NCBI GenBank assembly: GCA_003427395.1
Contig: BFEA01000033.1
Coordinates: 2,284,967 to 2,309,708, forward strand
Direction: 5' to 3'
DNA length: 24,742 nucleotides
Source of the DNA: Chara braunii
Lineage: Eukaryota > Streptophyta > Charophyceae > Charales > Characeae
A program made the position numbers and the translations under genes. Below are positions 1 through 10,337 of this stretch, in pieces (the stretch's first letter is position 1; every line of letters starts with the position of its first letter). The notes below the pieces were generated by a model. That model did not search any database, had not been told where the DNA came from, and was given only the letters and a program-made list of their open reading frames with translations.

Positions 1-151
1 GAAACATCTACTCAAGGGGAAACATCACGGAAGTATCACCAAGTGAATCGCAACATGTACAAACACCTACATCAGTGAAAATTCAAGATTGGAAACATCT
101 ACCCAAGGGGAAACATCACGGAAGTATCACCAAGTGAATCGCAACATGTAC
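1..151. repeat. 60-bp direct repeat, two copies at 91-bp spacing
   Basis: Bases 1-60 recur at 92-151 with a single difference (T at 12, C at 103), separated by 31 bp of unrelated sequence. The near-identity implies a recent duplication, or a longer satellite-like array running off the left edge of the window. No coding meaning is evident. Confidence 0.9.
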
Positions 152-180
152 ACCCTCCAAGATCAGCAAAATCGCAGTTT

Positions 181-345
181 TGAGAAGAAGGAGGATGGAG
201 GAGGGGGAGAGAAAGAAAGAAAAGAACAGGAAGAGGAAGAGGGAGAAGAAGAAGAGGAAGAAGAAGAAGAGAGGAGAGAAGAAAGAGAAGAAGAATGAGA
301 AGGGGGGAGAGGAGGAAGAAGGAGAGGGAGACCTCCCTCCTTTTC
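181..345. repeat. purine-rich (GAA/GGA)n low-complexity tract
   Basis: Almost uninterrupted A/G on the plus strand, mostly GAA, GAG and GGA triplets. Open frames here give only Glu/Lys/Arg runs on one strand and Ser/Leu/Pro runs on the other, so they are composition artefacts. A tract like this could form triplex DNA, but nothing shows that it does. Confidence 0.9.
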
Positions 346-359
346 ACTCACCTCTTGCT

Positions 360-1624
360 GGTCTCTAGGCAGTGGAGCCCCAATGTTTGGTTGTAGTGTG
401 GCTTCTCTTCCCTCCCACGTTCTCTCCTCCTTCCCTCACTTCTCTTTCTTAGCTATGACCGGCTTCTAGCTCTATGGATGTGGAGTCCTCGCCTCTAAGA
501 GGGCTAAGCGGACCCCTGTCTCAGCCTCTCCTCCTACTTCACAGCCTGAGGGCTATGGCGGATCACTTTCCTTGCTCCCTCCCAGCCTCTAGATCTCCTT
601 CCTCAGTCCTACCACCATAGCCAGGCTACAGGCTAGCTCCGGCCCTTACTCCCTTGCTTCTCTCCCACTTGGACTCTCTCCTGGACTCATTTGGGCAGCA
701 TGGGCACCTCTCATGCTCAAATGAGAGTGGCGGCCTACACCTCCAGCTTATGTAGGTTGGAACAGGTGCACCGCCCAACCTCTAGGCTCCTCCAAGTGCC
801 TCTAGGTGGTGGGAGGTACCCCAAGGGCCAAATTTCCGGTTTTGGCCTACCAGGAGGTACCTGGGCGTCATTTTGGCCAGGTACACGCAGTCCGAGAGGC
901 CGGTACCTCCTCGAAGTACCCCTTGGCCTACCCCGGCCTCTTCTTACTTCAAAAAGTGCTGCCTTTGGGGTACCCATCCCCAAAATGCAGCCTTTACTGA
1001 GAATTGAGGGCCTAGAGGCCCATTTTTCATCTTTTCCTTAGTCTAGGCCTCTTTTGAGTAGGCCGTTGCATTTTCCAAGTGACGGCTCCAATCTCAGCCT
1101 TGGATCTGGCTGAGATCCATGGTCCTCATCATTCCGAGCCATTCCCAAGCTCCCCTTGCCCCAAATTTGAGCCTTTACTTCAATTTTCAATTTTTTTTTA
1201 TGTACCTGGCCCAAATCTTGGGCCAAATTCGCAGTTTTGTCTTGTTCCTCCCCTTGTTTTCCCTCCAATTTGCTGCCAACTCATTCCGGAGCTAGCCGTT
1301 TTGTGTCATCCCATAAAAAACGGCTAGATTTCCTCCTCCGCAGGATCAGATCTCAGATCTAAGGCCCAAAAATGAGCCGGCCAACTTACATCAGCATTTT
1401 TCCGTATTTTTGTTGTTTTAATTCAGATATTGCATAGATAATGCCCCAAGGGCCTTATCTCTGCAATCCGGACTGCACTCCTAGGATCTAGGAGGGATGA
1501 GGTCATCATTGGGACCTGCCCATCCCTACTGCTGCAGTCCCAACCTGGCGGCACTTTTTCCTCCACTCCTTCCTCCTCCTTTGTCTCATTCTCCCCCTTT
1601 TCTCTCCCCTCTTTCCCTCATTAC
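360..1624. other. non-coding stretch, no gene recognised
   Basis: No open frame resembles a known protein. From 780 to 980 short GGTACC-centred motifs recur (near 816, 857, 902 and 969), and a phrase like CCCAAA..GCCTTTACT appears near 979 and 1160. This suggests old decayed repeats, possibly part of an LTR retroelement. Base composition becomes strongly pyrimidine-rich on the plus strand after about 1340. No exon, RNA gene or promoter can be supported. Confidence 0.6.
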
Positions 1625-2368
1625 TGTTGGGACAAGTGTCCAACAACGATTTCTTCTCTTTCTGGCTGTTGGACCTTTCCCAAGGTCTGATTTTGCAGCC
1701 GGATTATGGCCGTTACACCCCGGACTGCGGTAAGGGCACCCCCAAGGTCCAAGGGGGCTCCTTTTTGCTGCCGCCGCCTCCAGTTTCGATACCCCCTTGC
1801 TCCGATTTTTTCCGGCCAGCTTTTTCTCCACGTGGAGCCTTTGGTACTCCGTTTTTCTTGGCCTGGCTGGTCCGGAACAACCCGGACTGCTTGTCGGCCC
1901 CCTCATTACTACTATCCCCTCCTCTTTTTCCTCTCGGCATCTCCTGTCGGCGCTTGCCGCGGCGACACTTATCCTTTTCATCCGGACCCCTGGCCCGGAA
2001 GGTCCCATCCACTTGATGTTATGTTATTTTATTTTTATCGTTGTCGTTGCATCTGATCTAGGGCCCCCTCCTTGGGTTGCCCCAGGTGTTCTCTGTCTTT
2101 CCCGTCACATGCCCGTCTCCCTCACTTCGTTGACAATTTCTGTCAGCGCCCGACTTCCCCTCCTTTTCCTACTGCTTCTAGTCCCTCCCCTTCGTCCGGC
2201 GTCACCCCGGGTGACGACCCCCTCGCGTGTCCCTCTCTCGGCCGGTTGCCAACTATCCTGCTGACCGTCCCGACCTTCGGCCCCCGTCCGCGGTTCCTGA
2301 CGCTTTTATCCCATCGATACCTACCCTGCTAGCGGTTCCGCTGGCGCCGCCATCCTGCCTAGGCCCAT

Positions 2369-2572
2369 GTGGTTCCGGGCACTTTGGTCCGCCCGCGCTT
2401 TGTCTTTCCCTTGGCCTTACGCGGTTCCTGGTACTTCGCTCTGCTGATACCACGCCGTTCCTTGGTCCCGCGTGGTCCTTGGCACCTAGTCCTGCCGGCA
2501 CCGCACTTCTTCTTAGTCCTGGTGGTCCCAGGCACTTTGTCCTGCTTATGCCATGTCTTTCGTCGGTGCTCC
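2369..2572. repeat. tandem repeat, four degenerate units of about 50 bp
   Basis: Units begin at 2369, 2421, 2472 and 2522, each opening with a version of GTGGTYCCNGGCACTTNGTCC. Spacing is 52, 51 and 50 bp. Divergence is moderate. The position, 500-700 bp upstream of a TATA box, fits a repeated U3 module in an LTR. Confidence 0.7.
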
Positions 2573-2991
2573 TGACGTCCTCCCACCTTACGGCGATGTC
2601 CGCTCCCTGCTCCTATTGCGTCCCGCACGCTGTTCCGCTTCGGGTGCTGGTTCTTACCTGTCCTACGGTCTCCTTGGCCCCCCTGCCGTCATGTCACGCC
2701 AGCGCCTTGCGCCCTGTCCCTTCCGACTTTCTCCCTTCCCTCGCTGCGCACCTCTTACGTTGTTACCAACTTCCCGGCGGACCTCCTCCGTCCTTGGGGA
2801 GAGTGTCGCCCTTGCTATTCTCTCACAGCCCTTCGCTGCTTCCTACTTAGACAATTCATTTTTCTAGTTTGGCGGTCCTGACGACTTCGGGCAGCCTCTA
2901 GCCTCTTACTATCCGTGCCCATGCTTCCGATCTTTCCAACATTCCTGCCTCCGGTTTTCTCCGTCGTGCACAAATTGGCCATATACAGTCT

Positions 2992-3016
2992 CTCGAGTGA
3001 CGGGAAGTCATTCGAG
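2992..3016 (+). promoter_or_regulatory. hairpin upstream of TATA box
   Basis: CTCGAGTGAC (2992-3001) and GTCATTCGAG (3007-3016) form a 10-bp stem with one G-T wobble and a 5-base loop. It ends 30 bp before the TATA box at 3046. It could be a palindromic binding site in the LTR promoter; function is inferred from position only. Confidence 0.5.
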
Positions 3017-3045
3017 ACTCACCAGTCCCGACAACAGGCCTGCAC

Positions 3046-3053
3046 TATATAAG
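3046..3053 (+). promoter_or_regulatory. TATA box of LTR-like sequence A
   Basis: TATATAAG is a strong plant-type TATA box. Transcription would start near 3075-3085, beside the inverted repeat CCTGCAGGCTGCAGG (3064-3078). What follows (TAGTCTTCAG repeats, GA runs, no long reading frame) looks like an R/U5 leader rather than an ordinary first exon. Confidence 0.6.
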
Positions 3054-3140
3054 ACTGGCCCGCCCTGCAGGCTGCAGGTAGTTGGGAGGTAGCTCCTAGG
3101 TACTTCCCAGGCACTTCACGTGGAGGCAGGAGGCAGTCAG

Positions 3141-3250
3141 TAGTCTTCAGGATTCGGCAGCAGCACTCTGGAGGAGCGCTACAGGAGTAGTAGTAGCGTT
3201 AGCATTAGTCTTCAGCGTTGGGCGCTAGTAGCGTTAGCTGTAGTCTTCAG
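3141..3250. repeat. TAGTCTTCAG repeats in LTR-like sequence A
   Basis: TAGTCTTCAG occurs at 3141-3150, 3206-3215 and 3241-3250. The last two are followed by similar GCRYTGGGCGC sequence at a 35-bp period. The same 10-mer occurs at 11840-11849 in LTR-like sequence B, linking the two families. Confidence 0.7.
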
Positions 3251-3395
3251 CACTGGGCGCCATAGCTAGAGTAGTACTAGGGAGAGAGAGATTGGGCGGA
3301 GGCCAGGGATACTTACCTGCAGCGCCGTTGTTCCAGATTCGTCTTCGAGGTACCTGCAGCACAACGCCAACTTCACAGGTTAGTACCTGGCTCGT

Positions 3396-3488
3396 GAGAG
3401 AGAGAGAGAGTTCTTCTTCTTCCTCTTCTCAGTCCACCATCTCCCTCTCACCCTCTCACCATTTGACTTCACTGCATCAGCAGACTAC

Positions 3489-3515
<27 letters not shown>
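3396..3515. repeat. (GA)n microsatellites
   Basis: Two pure GA runs, 3396-3410 (15 bp) and 3489-3515 (27 bp), lie in the leader of LTR-like sequence A and are separated by a CT-rich stretch. The opposite composition could let the transcript fold on itself. Confidence 0.9.
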
Positions 3516-3520
<5 letters not shown>

Positions 3521-3623
3521 TGACATTATTTGGGACTTGTGACAAAGACTTGGTGTTGACGACATTCCCATCTCTCCCCCTCTCTTCGTCTGATCCCCTC
3601 CTCTTCGTCTGTGTATGTCTGGA

Positions 3624-3655
3624 CCTGGCGCCTCTTTCATGTGTATAGCGCCAGG
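3624..3655 (+). promoter_or_regulatory. GC-rich hairpin in LTR leader
   Basis: CCTGGCGC (3624-3631) and GCGCCAGG (3648-3655) form a perfect 8-bp stem around a 16-base loop. It lies in the presumed R/U5 part of LTR-like sequence A. The TGGCGCC inside it resembles a tRNA-Lys-type primer site but is not preceded by a convincing LTR end, so it is called only as a hairpin. Confidence 0.45.
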
Positions 3656-3964
3656 CTCTTTCACACCTTGTGATGGACATGATGTATGTTTGTTCTGTGT
3701 TGCAACATTGATTGGGCTAGTCAGTGGTATTCTAGCACTCTGTTGCGCTGTCTTGTACTACGTGAAAGAGGTCAGTCTCGGTCAGGTCAGGATTTGTATC
3801 TAAGTCTTCCCTGTGCTATCAAGCACCATTTTGTATGTATCAGAATGCACATTGCTTGTTGAGATTCTACTTGCACTGCATTGTCCATTCAGTCCTTTTT
3901 ATCACATTGCGGATCCTTGGTTTATATGTACATCGCCCTACTGGGCATGTAACACGTGGGTGAT

Positions 3965-5080
3965 GAGCTGCCCCCTAATAGGCTCCGGTAAAGAACCCCC
4001 AAACCCTAATTTCAGTTTTGGGTCTGTTGGTCAGGACCTGAAAATGGGGGTCCCCGTTAACCATTATTGCCGGTAAAGCCCACGAGAAGATTTGCAAGAC
4101 CTGGTTGTCTTGGAGGTTCGGTCTAGGTACCTGTAGAAATATGTCGACCTCTCGTGACAACGCCTACTGTAGTCCAGCATCGCTATCCTATAGTGGTCAG
4201 TTCGTCAAAGGCTTTGTCAGCAATAGTCTTGTCGACGAACCTTTCATTAATTTTCTTCAAAATTTCTTTTTAGGTCAAAGCTTTTGCCCAATCCGCGATA
4301 TCCTTGAATCCAGCCACGTTTGCCTCTGACAATACCCACTCCTTTGCCACTTCTCCAAGCGAGAAGTGGTGAAGGCTACTTGGCTGTCTTCGGCGACCGG
4401 GGTTGCGGAACAGTACGTCTGGACCTCAACGATCCATACTAACAAGTGTTCGCCTTTCTTTCCATTGTATGTGAAGGGTAACTTCATTTTTACTTTCTCC
4501 TTTATCCTTGCTTTCTCCTCCTCCTCCTCAGTTTCTTTCTTGGAGGTATCAATTTCTTTGGGACCATATACTTCGAGGGCGTCGTCCATCAGTTTCTCCT
4601 TTGGTTCTAGCTTCTCTTCTTTTTCTTTTTCTCCTTCAACCACCTTGTTTTTCCCTTTGATCACATGTGTTCCCGTCTTGAGTTCATCGGTAACAAGCTC
4701 CAGTTTGGTCTCAAGGTGTGCAAGATACACTATCATGCTTTCTTCTCTTCCCTCTTTTCCTCTTCTGCTTTCAGTGTTTCTTTTAGTTGTCTGATAGTTG
4801 CATCAATAGTTTCCATGTCCAGTTCTTCTTCCTTTTCTCCTTTTGGATTACTTGGCCCTTCCTCTCTTTCTGTCTTCACTCCATGCTTTGCCAACTCTGT
4901 GAACTGCTCAGCGACAAATCGATCAAGACTCAAATGAGCTTGATTGATAATTTGTTGCACGCTTCTGCTGACTTCCAGAAACGCAACAGCAGTGTCAGCC
5001 TTCTGTAGTTCGTCTTGTACAGCCCGTAGATTGAACTGGCTGCGTACATGCTGTCCCGCTTCGGGGCCAGTGTTGTGCAT
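3965..5080 (-). pseudogene. Ty3/gypsy gag remnant (minus strand)
   Basis: Gag is the structural protein that packages retrotransposon RNA. Reading leftward from the ATG at 5080, the first 115 codons (to 4733) are charged and coiled-coil-like. A frameshift near 4735 leads into a segment (4275-4736) with a Lys/Glu-rich linker and then the retrotransposon gag core, recognisable around KLPFTYNGKKGEHLLVW and EDSQVAFTTSRLE. A second frameshift near 4335 restores a frame ending in NLQDNQVLQIF.WALP at about 4079, with in-frame stops on the way. A 76-bp insert (3994-4069) interrupts it; beyond the insert a few gag codons (EPIRGQL) continue to about 3965, where homology ends against LTR-like sequence A. 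It is a dead copy. Pol is absent from this side. The strand matches the minus-strand LTR at 12.4-13.5 kb, its likely 5' LTR. Confidence 0.75.
3985..4078. mobile_element. 76-bp insertion with 9-bp target duplication
   Basis: CCGGTAAAG occurs at 3985-3993 and again at 4070-4078; the 76 bp between them (3994-4069) interrupts the gag remnant. Ignoring the insert and one copy of the 9-mer, the gag frame runs straight across, so this is an insertion and not a deletion scar. Nine-base duplications are characteristic of Mutator-type transposons, but the insert lacks clear terminal inverted repeats. It carries a telobox (AAACCCTAA, 4001-4009). Confidence 0.65.
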
Positions 5081-5342
5081 CTAAGTGAGCAGCTGGCGGT
5101 GCCGGACTAGCATTTGTTCTCTCTTTGTATTAATTTGGCCCTTAGTTTTCACATATTTGTCTCCTCTGTCGGCGAAAAATGTGTAAGAGCTGGAAAAGAA
5201 GAATAGAGGAATAAATCTGGTCATCAGACGCTTCCAGAGGTAAGCCATGCTCGCGGATGAGTATGTTCAAATGTAAATTCCTCGGCCTCACCCACAAACG
5301 AATTTCAGCAAAATGTGGAAATAACATAAATCAAGGAATCAT

Positions 5343-5357
5343 AATTACTATCACAGT
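5343..5357. repeat. LINE target-site duplication, left copy
   Basis: AATTACTATCACAGT here is identical over 15 bp to 10323-10337 and sits at the left edge of LINE sequence. A 7-20 bp duplication is the expected product of target-primed reverse transcription. Confidence 0.9.
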
Positions 5358-5393
5358 AGCTAATGAGGTGAGGAACACCCCCAACTGGAAAGA

Positions 5394-8300
5394 TCAAGGT
5401 TTGGTCATTAGAAGTTGGAATGTAAATGGATTAGGTAATATATTGGAAAAAGAAGACAAATGGAATGACTTATTATCCGGACTGTCACAGGGTAGCAGGA
5501 AAATAGACTTTAAATAGTAGACATAATCCTAATCCAAGAAACTCACCTCACCTTCTCATCAGACCACAACAAAATCTGAGCTGCCATAGCAAGGAAATTA
5601 GGCGGCCTAAAGGATGAAATATGGTCAGCAGACCCAGCAACGAGCTCCAAAGGGACGACTATTCTAATACCCAAGCTTTCACGACTCTATAAAGCAGGCA
5701 CAGTCCTAGACAAGAGAGCCGATCAAGCTGACGGAAGATGGTGTTTGGTTCATCTTCAATGGAAGGAAGAAGACTTCATTCTCATCAACATCTATGCACC
5801 GAACTCTCCCGCGGAGAGGAGAATCTTCTTAAGACACATCGGAGACCTGATCCCACCGNTGTCACCATGTATTGTAGCAGGAGACTGGAACGCCACAATA
5901 NATCCACTTNTCGATCGTATATCTCGNTCATCCAGCCCCAGTAACTCGTCTGAAGCACTACNAATCCAAGAGCTAATGCTGGACCATAACCTGGTGGACC
6001 CTCTTAGAATCTTACACCCAGGTTCCAANACCTTCACTCTAGTTAAAAAAAATCATGCGAGCCACACGGCCTTTTCACGTATCGACTACTTTCTGATATC
6101 AGACAACTTAATGGGAGCAGTCAAGGAAGCTGAAACACTACCCCTAGCACCCTATCCAGGACTGGACCACAAACCNATTGAACTAACCATCTGCTTTGAC
6201 CANCTGGTAAGAAAGGGGTCCAGCTTCCATAAACTCAACAACTCCCTGTTGCTGAGCCAAACATTCCAAAAGGAAGTATGTGACTACTGGAAAGGTCAAA
6301 AGTCATCACGAGTGAGGAATGACACACAATGGGATTGGTTCCAAAAGAGTTATACGAATCTTCCAGACACAGTCGCTAAAATATCAAGAAAGCTTGCGTC
6401 CATAAGGAAACAAAGAAAACAATCACTGGAGTTTGCATTGAAAATAGCAGAAATAAATCTCACAAATAACCCCTCCTCCCCACTCTACAACGAGATATTC
6501 AAGAAAGCACGAGAAGAATTNGCTATGTGGAAGTGGTGGGAGTTGAAAGGTCTACAAGTAAGAGCAAGAATGTGTGAATACGAGCTCAGCGACTCTATGA
6601 CCAAACACTTCTTCGCTNNAATCAAGGCAAACTCGAGAGCCAGCACAATAGAATGTCTGAGATCACCCTCACCTCCTGAGACTGTGAGATCGGACAGCGA
6701 AGGAATGTTAGAGATAGCCAACGACTTCTACAAAAACCTCTACCAATCCAAGACAGAGTCCCCCGTCCCCGCCAACATCAGTGATGCAAGAAGTAAAATG
6801 TTATCGTACCTGGAACGAACAATACCAACAGAACAGGCTGACTCGCTCGGCGCGCCAATTACGCTGGAGGAACTTCATGGGGCGCTACTGAGCATGAGCA
6901 ACAACAAGTCTCCAGGAATAGACGGATTAACAAAGGAATTCTGGGAAAAGTTATGGCCCTTACTGGGGAGTGATTTATTTAATTTCTATAACGACTGCTG
7001 GACGAAAGGTGGTTTAGGTGAACTATTCAGCAGCAGCGTGGTCACTCTACTATATAAAAAGGGCGAACGAGAGGACATCAAGAACTACAGACCCATCTCA
7101 CTTTTATCTCTCCCCTACAAAATATTGGCCAAGACCTTAGCAAATCGGATCACCAAGATTACTAATGATTGCTTCCATATTGACCAAACATGATTCATTT
7201 CTGGTCGATACATCCTAGATAACGTGATGACTCTCAATGAGTCAGTGAGGAAAATCAGGGAAAGGAAAATAAACGCCGCCATTCTTTTCTTTGACTTTGA
7301 AAAAGCTTACGACCAAGTCAACTGGGACTTCATGGAAGCAAGTATGGAAAGAATGGGAGTCGGACCAAACTTTAGGAAATGGGTCAGGATCCTGTACAGA
7401 GATGCTATAGGCTGTGTACAAGTTAACGAACTACTTTCCGATTGTTACCCGATCTCGCGTTCAGTCCGACAAGGTGACCCACTAGCCCCCTCANTATTCT
7501 TATTTGTAATGGAAGCTATTGCTTCCTTCCTACGTAAGGACCCTTCAATTCAAAGACTAGCCAGCACAAAGGTAGGTACAGCTCACCAACTGGACTTTCC
7601 GGCTGCAATCATGTTTGCTGATGACCTAACAGTATTAATCAGGGCATCGGATTCTTCCTTCCAATCACTAGTCAAAGCAATGGAAGCATGCAGACTAGCT
7701 TCAGAGATGAAGATCAACTGGGGGAAAACGATTGGCTGGTGGCTTTCAGAGGAGGAACCCCTCTCTCTTCAAGGAGAACAAGCTCCCATGACATGGCAAA
7801 CGCCAGACAACCCGACCCGTTACCTAGGGATCCTAATGACGAAGGAAGGTTTGGCGCCACAAATGGGCCCCTCGCTACTGACCCACCAGATAAACAAAAT
7901 GGGAAGATGGAGTAATACTTTATCTTCCATTATAGGCCGAGCTTTAATCCTCAATACATCGATCTTCTCAATGATGTGGTATATCGCCTCCATCTGGACA
8001 GTACCTGACAGTTCTGTCCAAGAGCTAAACAGAAAAGCCAGGGTGTTTCTCTGGACAGGAGACCCCAACAAAGAAAAGTGCATACCCAAAATAGCCTGGC
8101 ACTTTGTCACAAGACCTCCAAGCAAGGGAGGCCTAGGAATCTTAGATTCTGGAACAGAAACGAAGGCTCTGCAAATCAAATGGATCATAAAATTACTGAT
8201 GTATCCGGGAAGCGCTTGGAACAAATTAGCTTTAGACAGTATCAGATCAATAGCCCCAATACCCTCTCCGAACGACATGTCCGGCCTATATTGGGTCATG

Positions 8301-9695
8301 AACAAAGAATGGAAGTTAACAACAGGAAGAAAGAATCGAACAAGAAACAATAGACAAGAAGTCCTCCGACCACCAACACCTTATTGGCCGGCACTCCTTC
8401 AGTCATGGAGAAAGATAATTCCGGGCAAATCCAACAGACCCAGATCTAAGGATGAAGTACTAAGGCAACCGCTCTTTGGGAATGAATGGCTAACGAATGA
8501 AGCAAACAACCCTCTCTTCCTGGATCAAAAATGGCTATCCTGGATCAAAAATGGCATATGGAAGATTGATCACATATGGAATGAAGACAGAAAAGAATGG
8601 ATATCTGAACAAGAAATCAGCATCAAACTTAAAGGATGTCACAGAAGAGGAACCAACCTCCAATATCTCCTCAGTTGCATCCCACAAGAATGGAAGGATA
8701 TCTTACTTAAAGATGAAGGGTGGAAACCAGGGGAGTGGGGTCTTATGATCCAAGACATAACCCCTTCCAGAGCCTATCAATTTTCCCACAGACAACAAGG
8801 CGCTCACACCATGGCCACCTTCTTCTCCTTCCCAATCTGCGGCTCCAACAACAACATGCCTACCATCGCAAACTGCGAAGTTGAGACATCCATCCTGGAT
8901 TCCTTCCTCCTCAGGAAAGTGAGAACCCTGGGAACATGGCCAAAATCAATCTTTANACCGGACACAGCAATCCGACTCCTGGAGTTCGACCCGGGTGAAT
9001 GGGCCTGGTCACCCAGCACGTCCAGGAATATCAAGGCAAAAACCCCTATACAGGATTATACAGTCAAACTGGGCTACAAACTAACCTTGAAAACTAAANA
9101 CCCTGACCCAATCATCATAAGTAGATGGAGAAACTTGCTAGGACAGGAAGCAGATAGAATCACTCAAATTCCCTGGGATAAGNTTAAACGTATCAGACCA
9201 GTCAAGATCAGAAGCTTTCAGTGGCTAATTGTCTACGCAGCACTACCAGTGAACCAATGGTTACATACTAGACGTAAAGCCTCAAATCCGGACAGCTCAG
9301 AGATATGTACAGTCTGTAAAGAAGGATTAGTAGAAGATATAGTTCACTGCCTAATTCGATGCGAAGAAGCGACTGAATACTGGAAAAGAGCCTCTGCACT
9401 CTGGGACTCCTTCTTCTCATCTCCCTTCCCCAACCACCCTCTCCAACTCCTTCTGTTAAATAACCCCGATCTAACACGAGCGTCAGAGAGGATCTGGTTT
9501 GAACTCATCAGGAAAGTGACTTTGTGGGTCATATGGAAGGAGAGATGCAGCAGAACAATTGAAGGTCACTCAAATCCAAGGGAGAAGGTGTGGACAGAAA
9601 CCAGAACAATGATTCAAGCCGAGATTCTGTGCAGATGGCGGAAGTTGAAACTAAGGGAGACAGATGACGAAGAGCAGCGGAGAAGACGAGGCTGA
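5394..9695 (+). pseudogene. LINE ORF2: APE endonuclease, reverse transcriptase, zf-RVT
   Basis: ORF2 nicks target DNA and reverse-transcribes the element RNA. Endonuclease (about 5410-6240): WNVNGLG, IQETHL, INIYAPNS, GDWN, SRIDYFL and DHK motifs. Reverse transcriptase (about 7050-7850): KNYRPISLL, FFDFEKAYDQVNW (motif A, near 7286), RQGDPLAP (motif B, near 7467) and FADD (motif C, 7614-7625; FADD in place of the commoner YADD). A C-terminal zf-RVT region (about 9210-9405) has SFQWLIVYAALPVNQWL and a cluster ICTVC..HCLIRC. Defects: a frameshift near 5513 between WNVNGL and QETHL; TGA at 5577-5579 where Trp is expected; TGA at 7191-7193 where the family has Gly, just before FISGRY. From 5745 to 9695 the frame is otherwise open (482 + 823 codons). 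Ambiguous bases give unknown residues at several codons. Likely inactive, but only lightly damaged. Confidence 0.9.
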
Positions 9696-10321
9696 GTTTT
9701 CGTGAAAACTGNTTGGTTGAAGGCAAGATTGCAGAATTGCGGGAAGATCGGCTTTGCTGGAAGGAATGGCATAACTCACTCCAGGAAAGAGTCTCTCAGC
9801 AACAAGCGACTTCAGAAGCCTAAGTCACAACGCAAGATACAAATTCCAATCAAAGCCCAAGAGAAGTCGGGTAGCAGAGGTCAATACCTGGAGACCATGG
9901 TCAAACCATCCTTCCCGTCTAGATCACTTTAAGGACCATGGCAGGGCAGTCACCCAGGAGAGGGATTCAGGACTGGGAAGATGATCCACAGCAGACGAGA
10001 AGGCTCAAGAGGACAAAGGATCATCCCAAAATTGGTTACTTATGGGGGGACTCTCTCTAGATATTACGATGATCTGACAGACCAGTACAATGGGGCTGAG
10101 AGGAGAGAGAAGGTTAAGGCAAGCTGACTGTCAATCCTCCACCACACTGGAGCAATCAATGCTGTTCAGGGGTCCTTCGGCCGGACGGAAGGAAGCGTGT
10201 GTGAGTTCTGTTGATGTAAAACTCTATGACTTGCCGGTGGAAAAGGAACCGGACTGACGCTCCCCAGAATAGAAGGAGCCAGGACCCTAAGGCCCTGTTT
10301 TGTGAAAAAAAAAAAAAAAAA
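9696..10321 (+). other. LINE 3' UTR and poly(A) tail
   Basis: Non-coding sequence after the ORF2 stop, ending in A17 (10305-10321). The last 75 bp contain GACTTGCCGGTGGAA (10228-10242) and ACGCTCCCCAGAAT (from about 10257), which recur at 21291-21319. This is probably the tail recognised by the LINE reverse transcriptase. Confidence 0.8.
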
Positions 10322-10322
10322 G

Positions 10323-10337
10323 AATTACTATCACAGT
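10323..10337. repeat. LINE target-site duplication, right copy
   Basis: The 15 bp immediately after the poly(A) tail (one intervening G) are identical to 5343-5357. Confidence 0.9.

Larger units (their letters stand above)
1625..3960 (+). mobile_element. LTR-like sequence A (plus strand, boundaries approximate)
   Basis: The features point to a retrotransposon LTR read on the plus strand. A TG-start candidate lies at 1625 inside an inverted repeat (1625-1645). It is followed by a pyrimidine-rich U3-like region with a roughly 50-bp tandem repeat (2369-2572), a hairpin (2992-3016), a TATA box (3046-3053), and a leader rich in TAGTCTTCAG motifs and GA runs. The right end may be the AACA at 3951-3954, because minus-strand gag sequence begins at about 3965. 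TGTT/AACA would be matching ends, but the 5-bp flanks (ATTAC, CGTGG) do not match, so the true left end is unproved. TAGTCTTCAG and GGATACTTACCTG are shared with sequence B at 11.2-12.3 kb, which supports a related family. Confidence 0.45.
5358..10321 (+). mobile_element. 5'-truncated LINE (non-LTR retrotransposon)
   Basis: About 4.96 kb from just after the left target duplication to the end of an A17 tail (10305-10321). ORF1 and the 5' UTR are absent: the endonuclease domain begins about 60 bp inside the left junction, which is the common product of incomplete reverse transcription. ORF2 is nearly complete and is followed by about 600 bp of 3' UTR. The flanking duplication is perfect, so insertion is young compared with the decayed gypsy sequences around it. 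It lies between the minus-strand gag (4-5 kb) and minus-strand LTR (12.4 kb), and probably split that element. All 16 ambiguous bases seen in the window fall inside it. Confidence 0.92.

Noticed and set aside
89-368. Open frames of Glu/Lys/Arg or Ser/Leu/Pro on both strands
   Set aside because: They are translations of the purine-rich tract and have no protein-like composition or homologue.
375-400. A possible primer-binding site (minus strand TGGGGCTCCACT) next to TGTTTGG
   Set aside because: The arrangement resembles the genuine site at 12387, but I cannot match it to a known tRNA end and no LTR pair supports it.
1586-2867. Several overlapping frames of 80-207 codons, including a 207-codon frame at 2227-2850
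   Set aside because: Pyrimidine-rich sequence has few stops in several frames. Pro/Leu/Ser-heavy products overlap on both strands and include the 50-bp tandem repeat, so they are better explained as LTR U3.
4001-4009. AAACCCTAA as evidence of a telomere or interstitial telomeric array
   Set aside because: Only a single unit is present, so it is a telobox at most.
8519-8555. 17-bp direct repeat (CCTGGATCAAAAATGGC) at 20-bp spacing in LINE ORF2
   Set aside because: The 20-bp period would shift the frame if it were a recent duplication, yet the frame is open through it; likely an ancestral feature.
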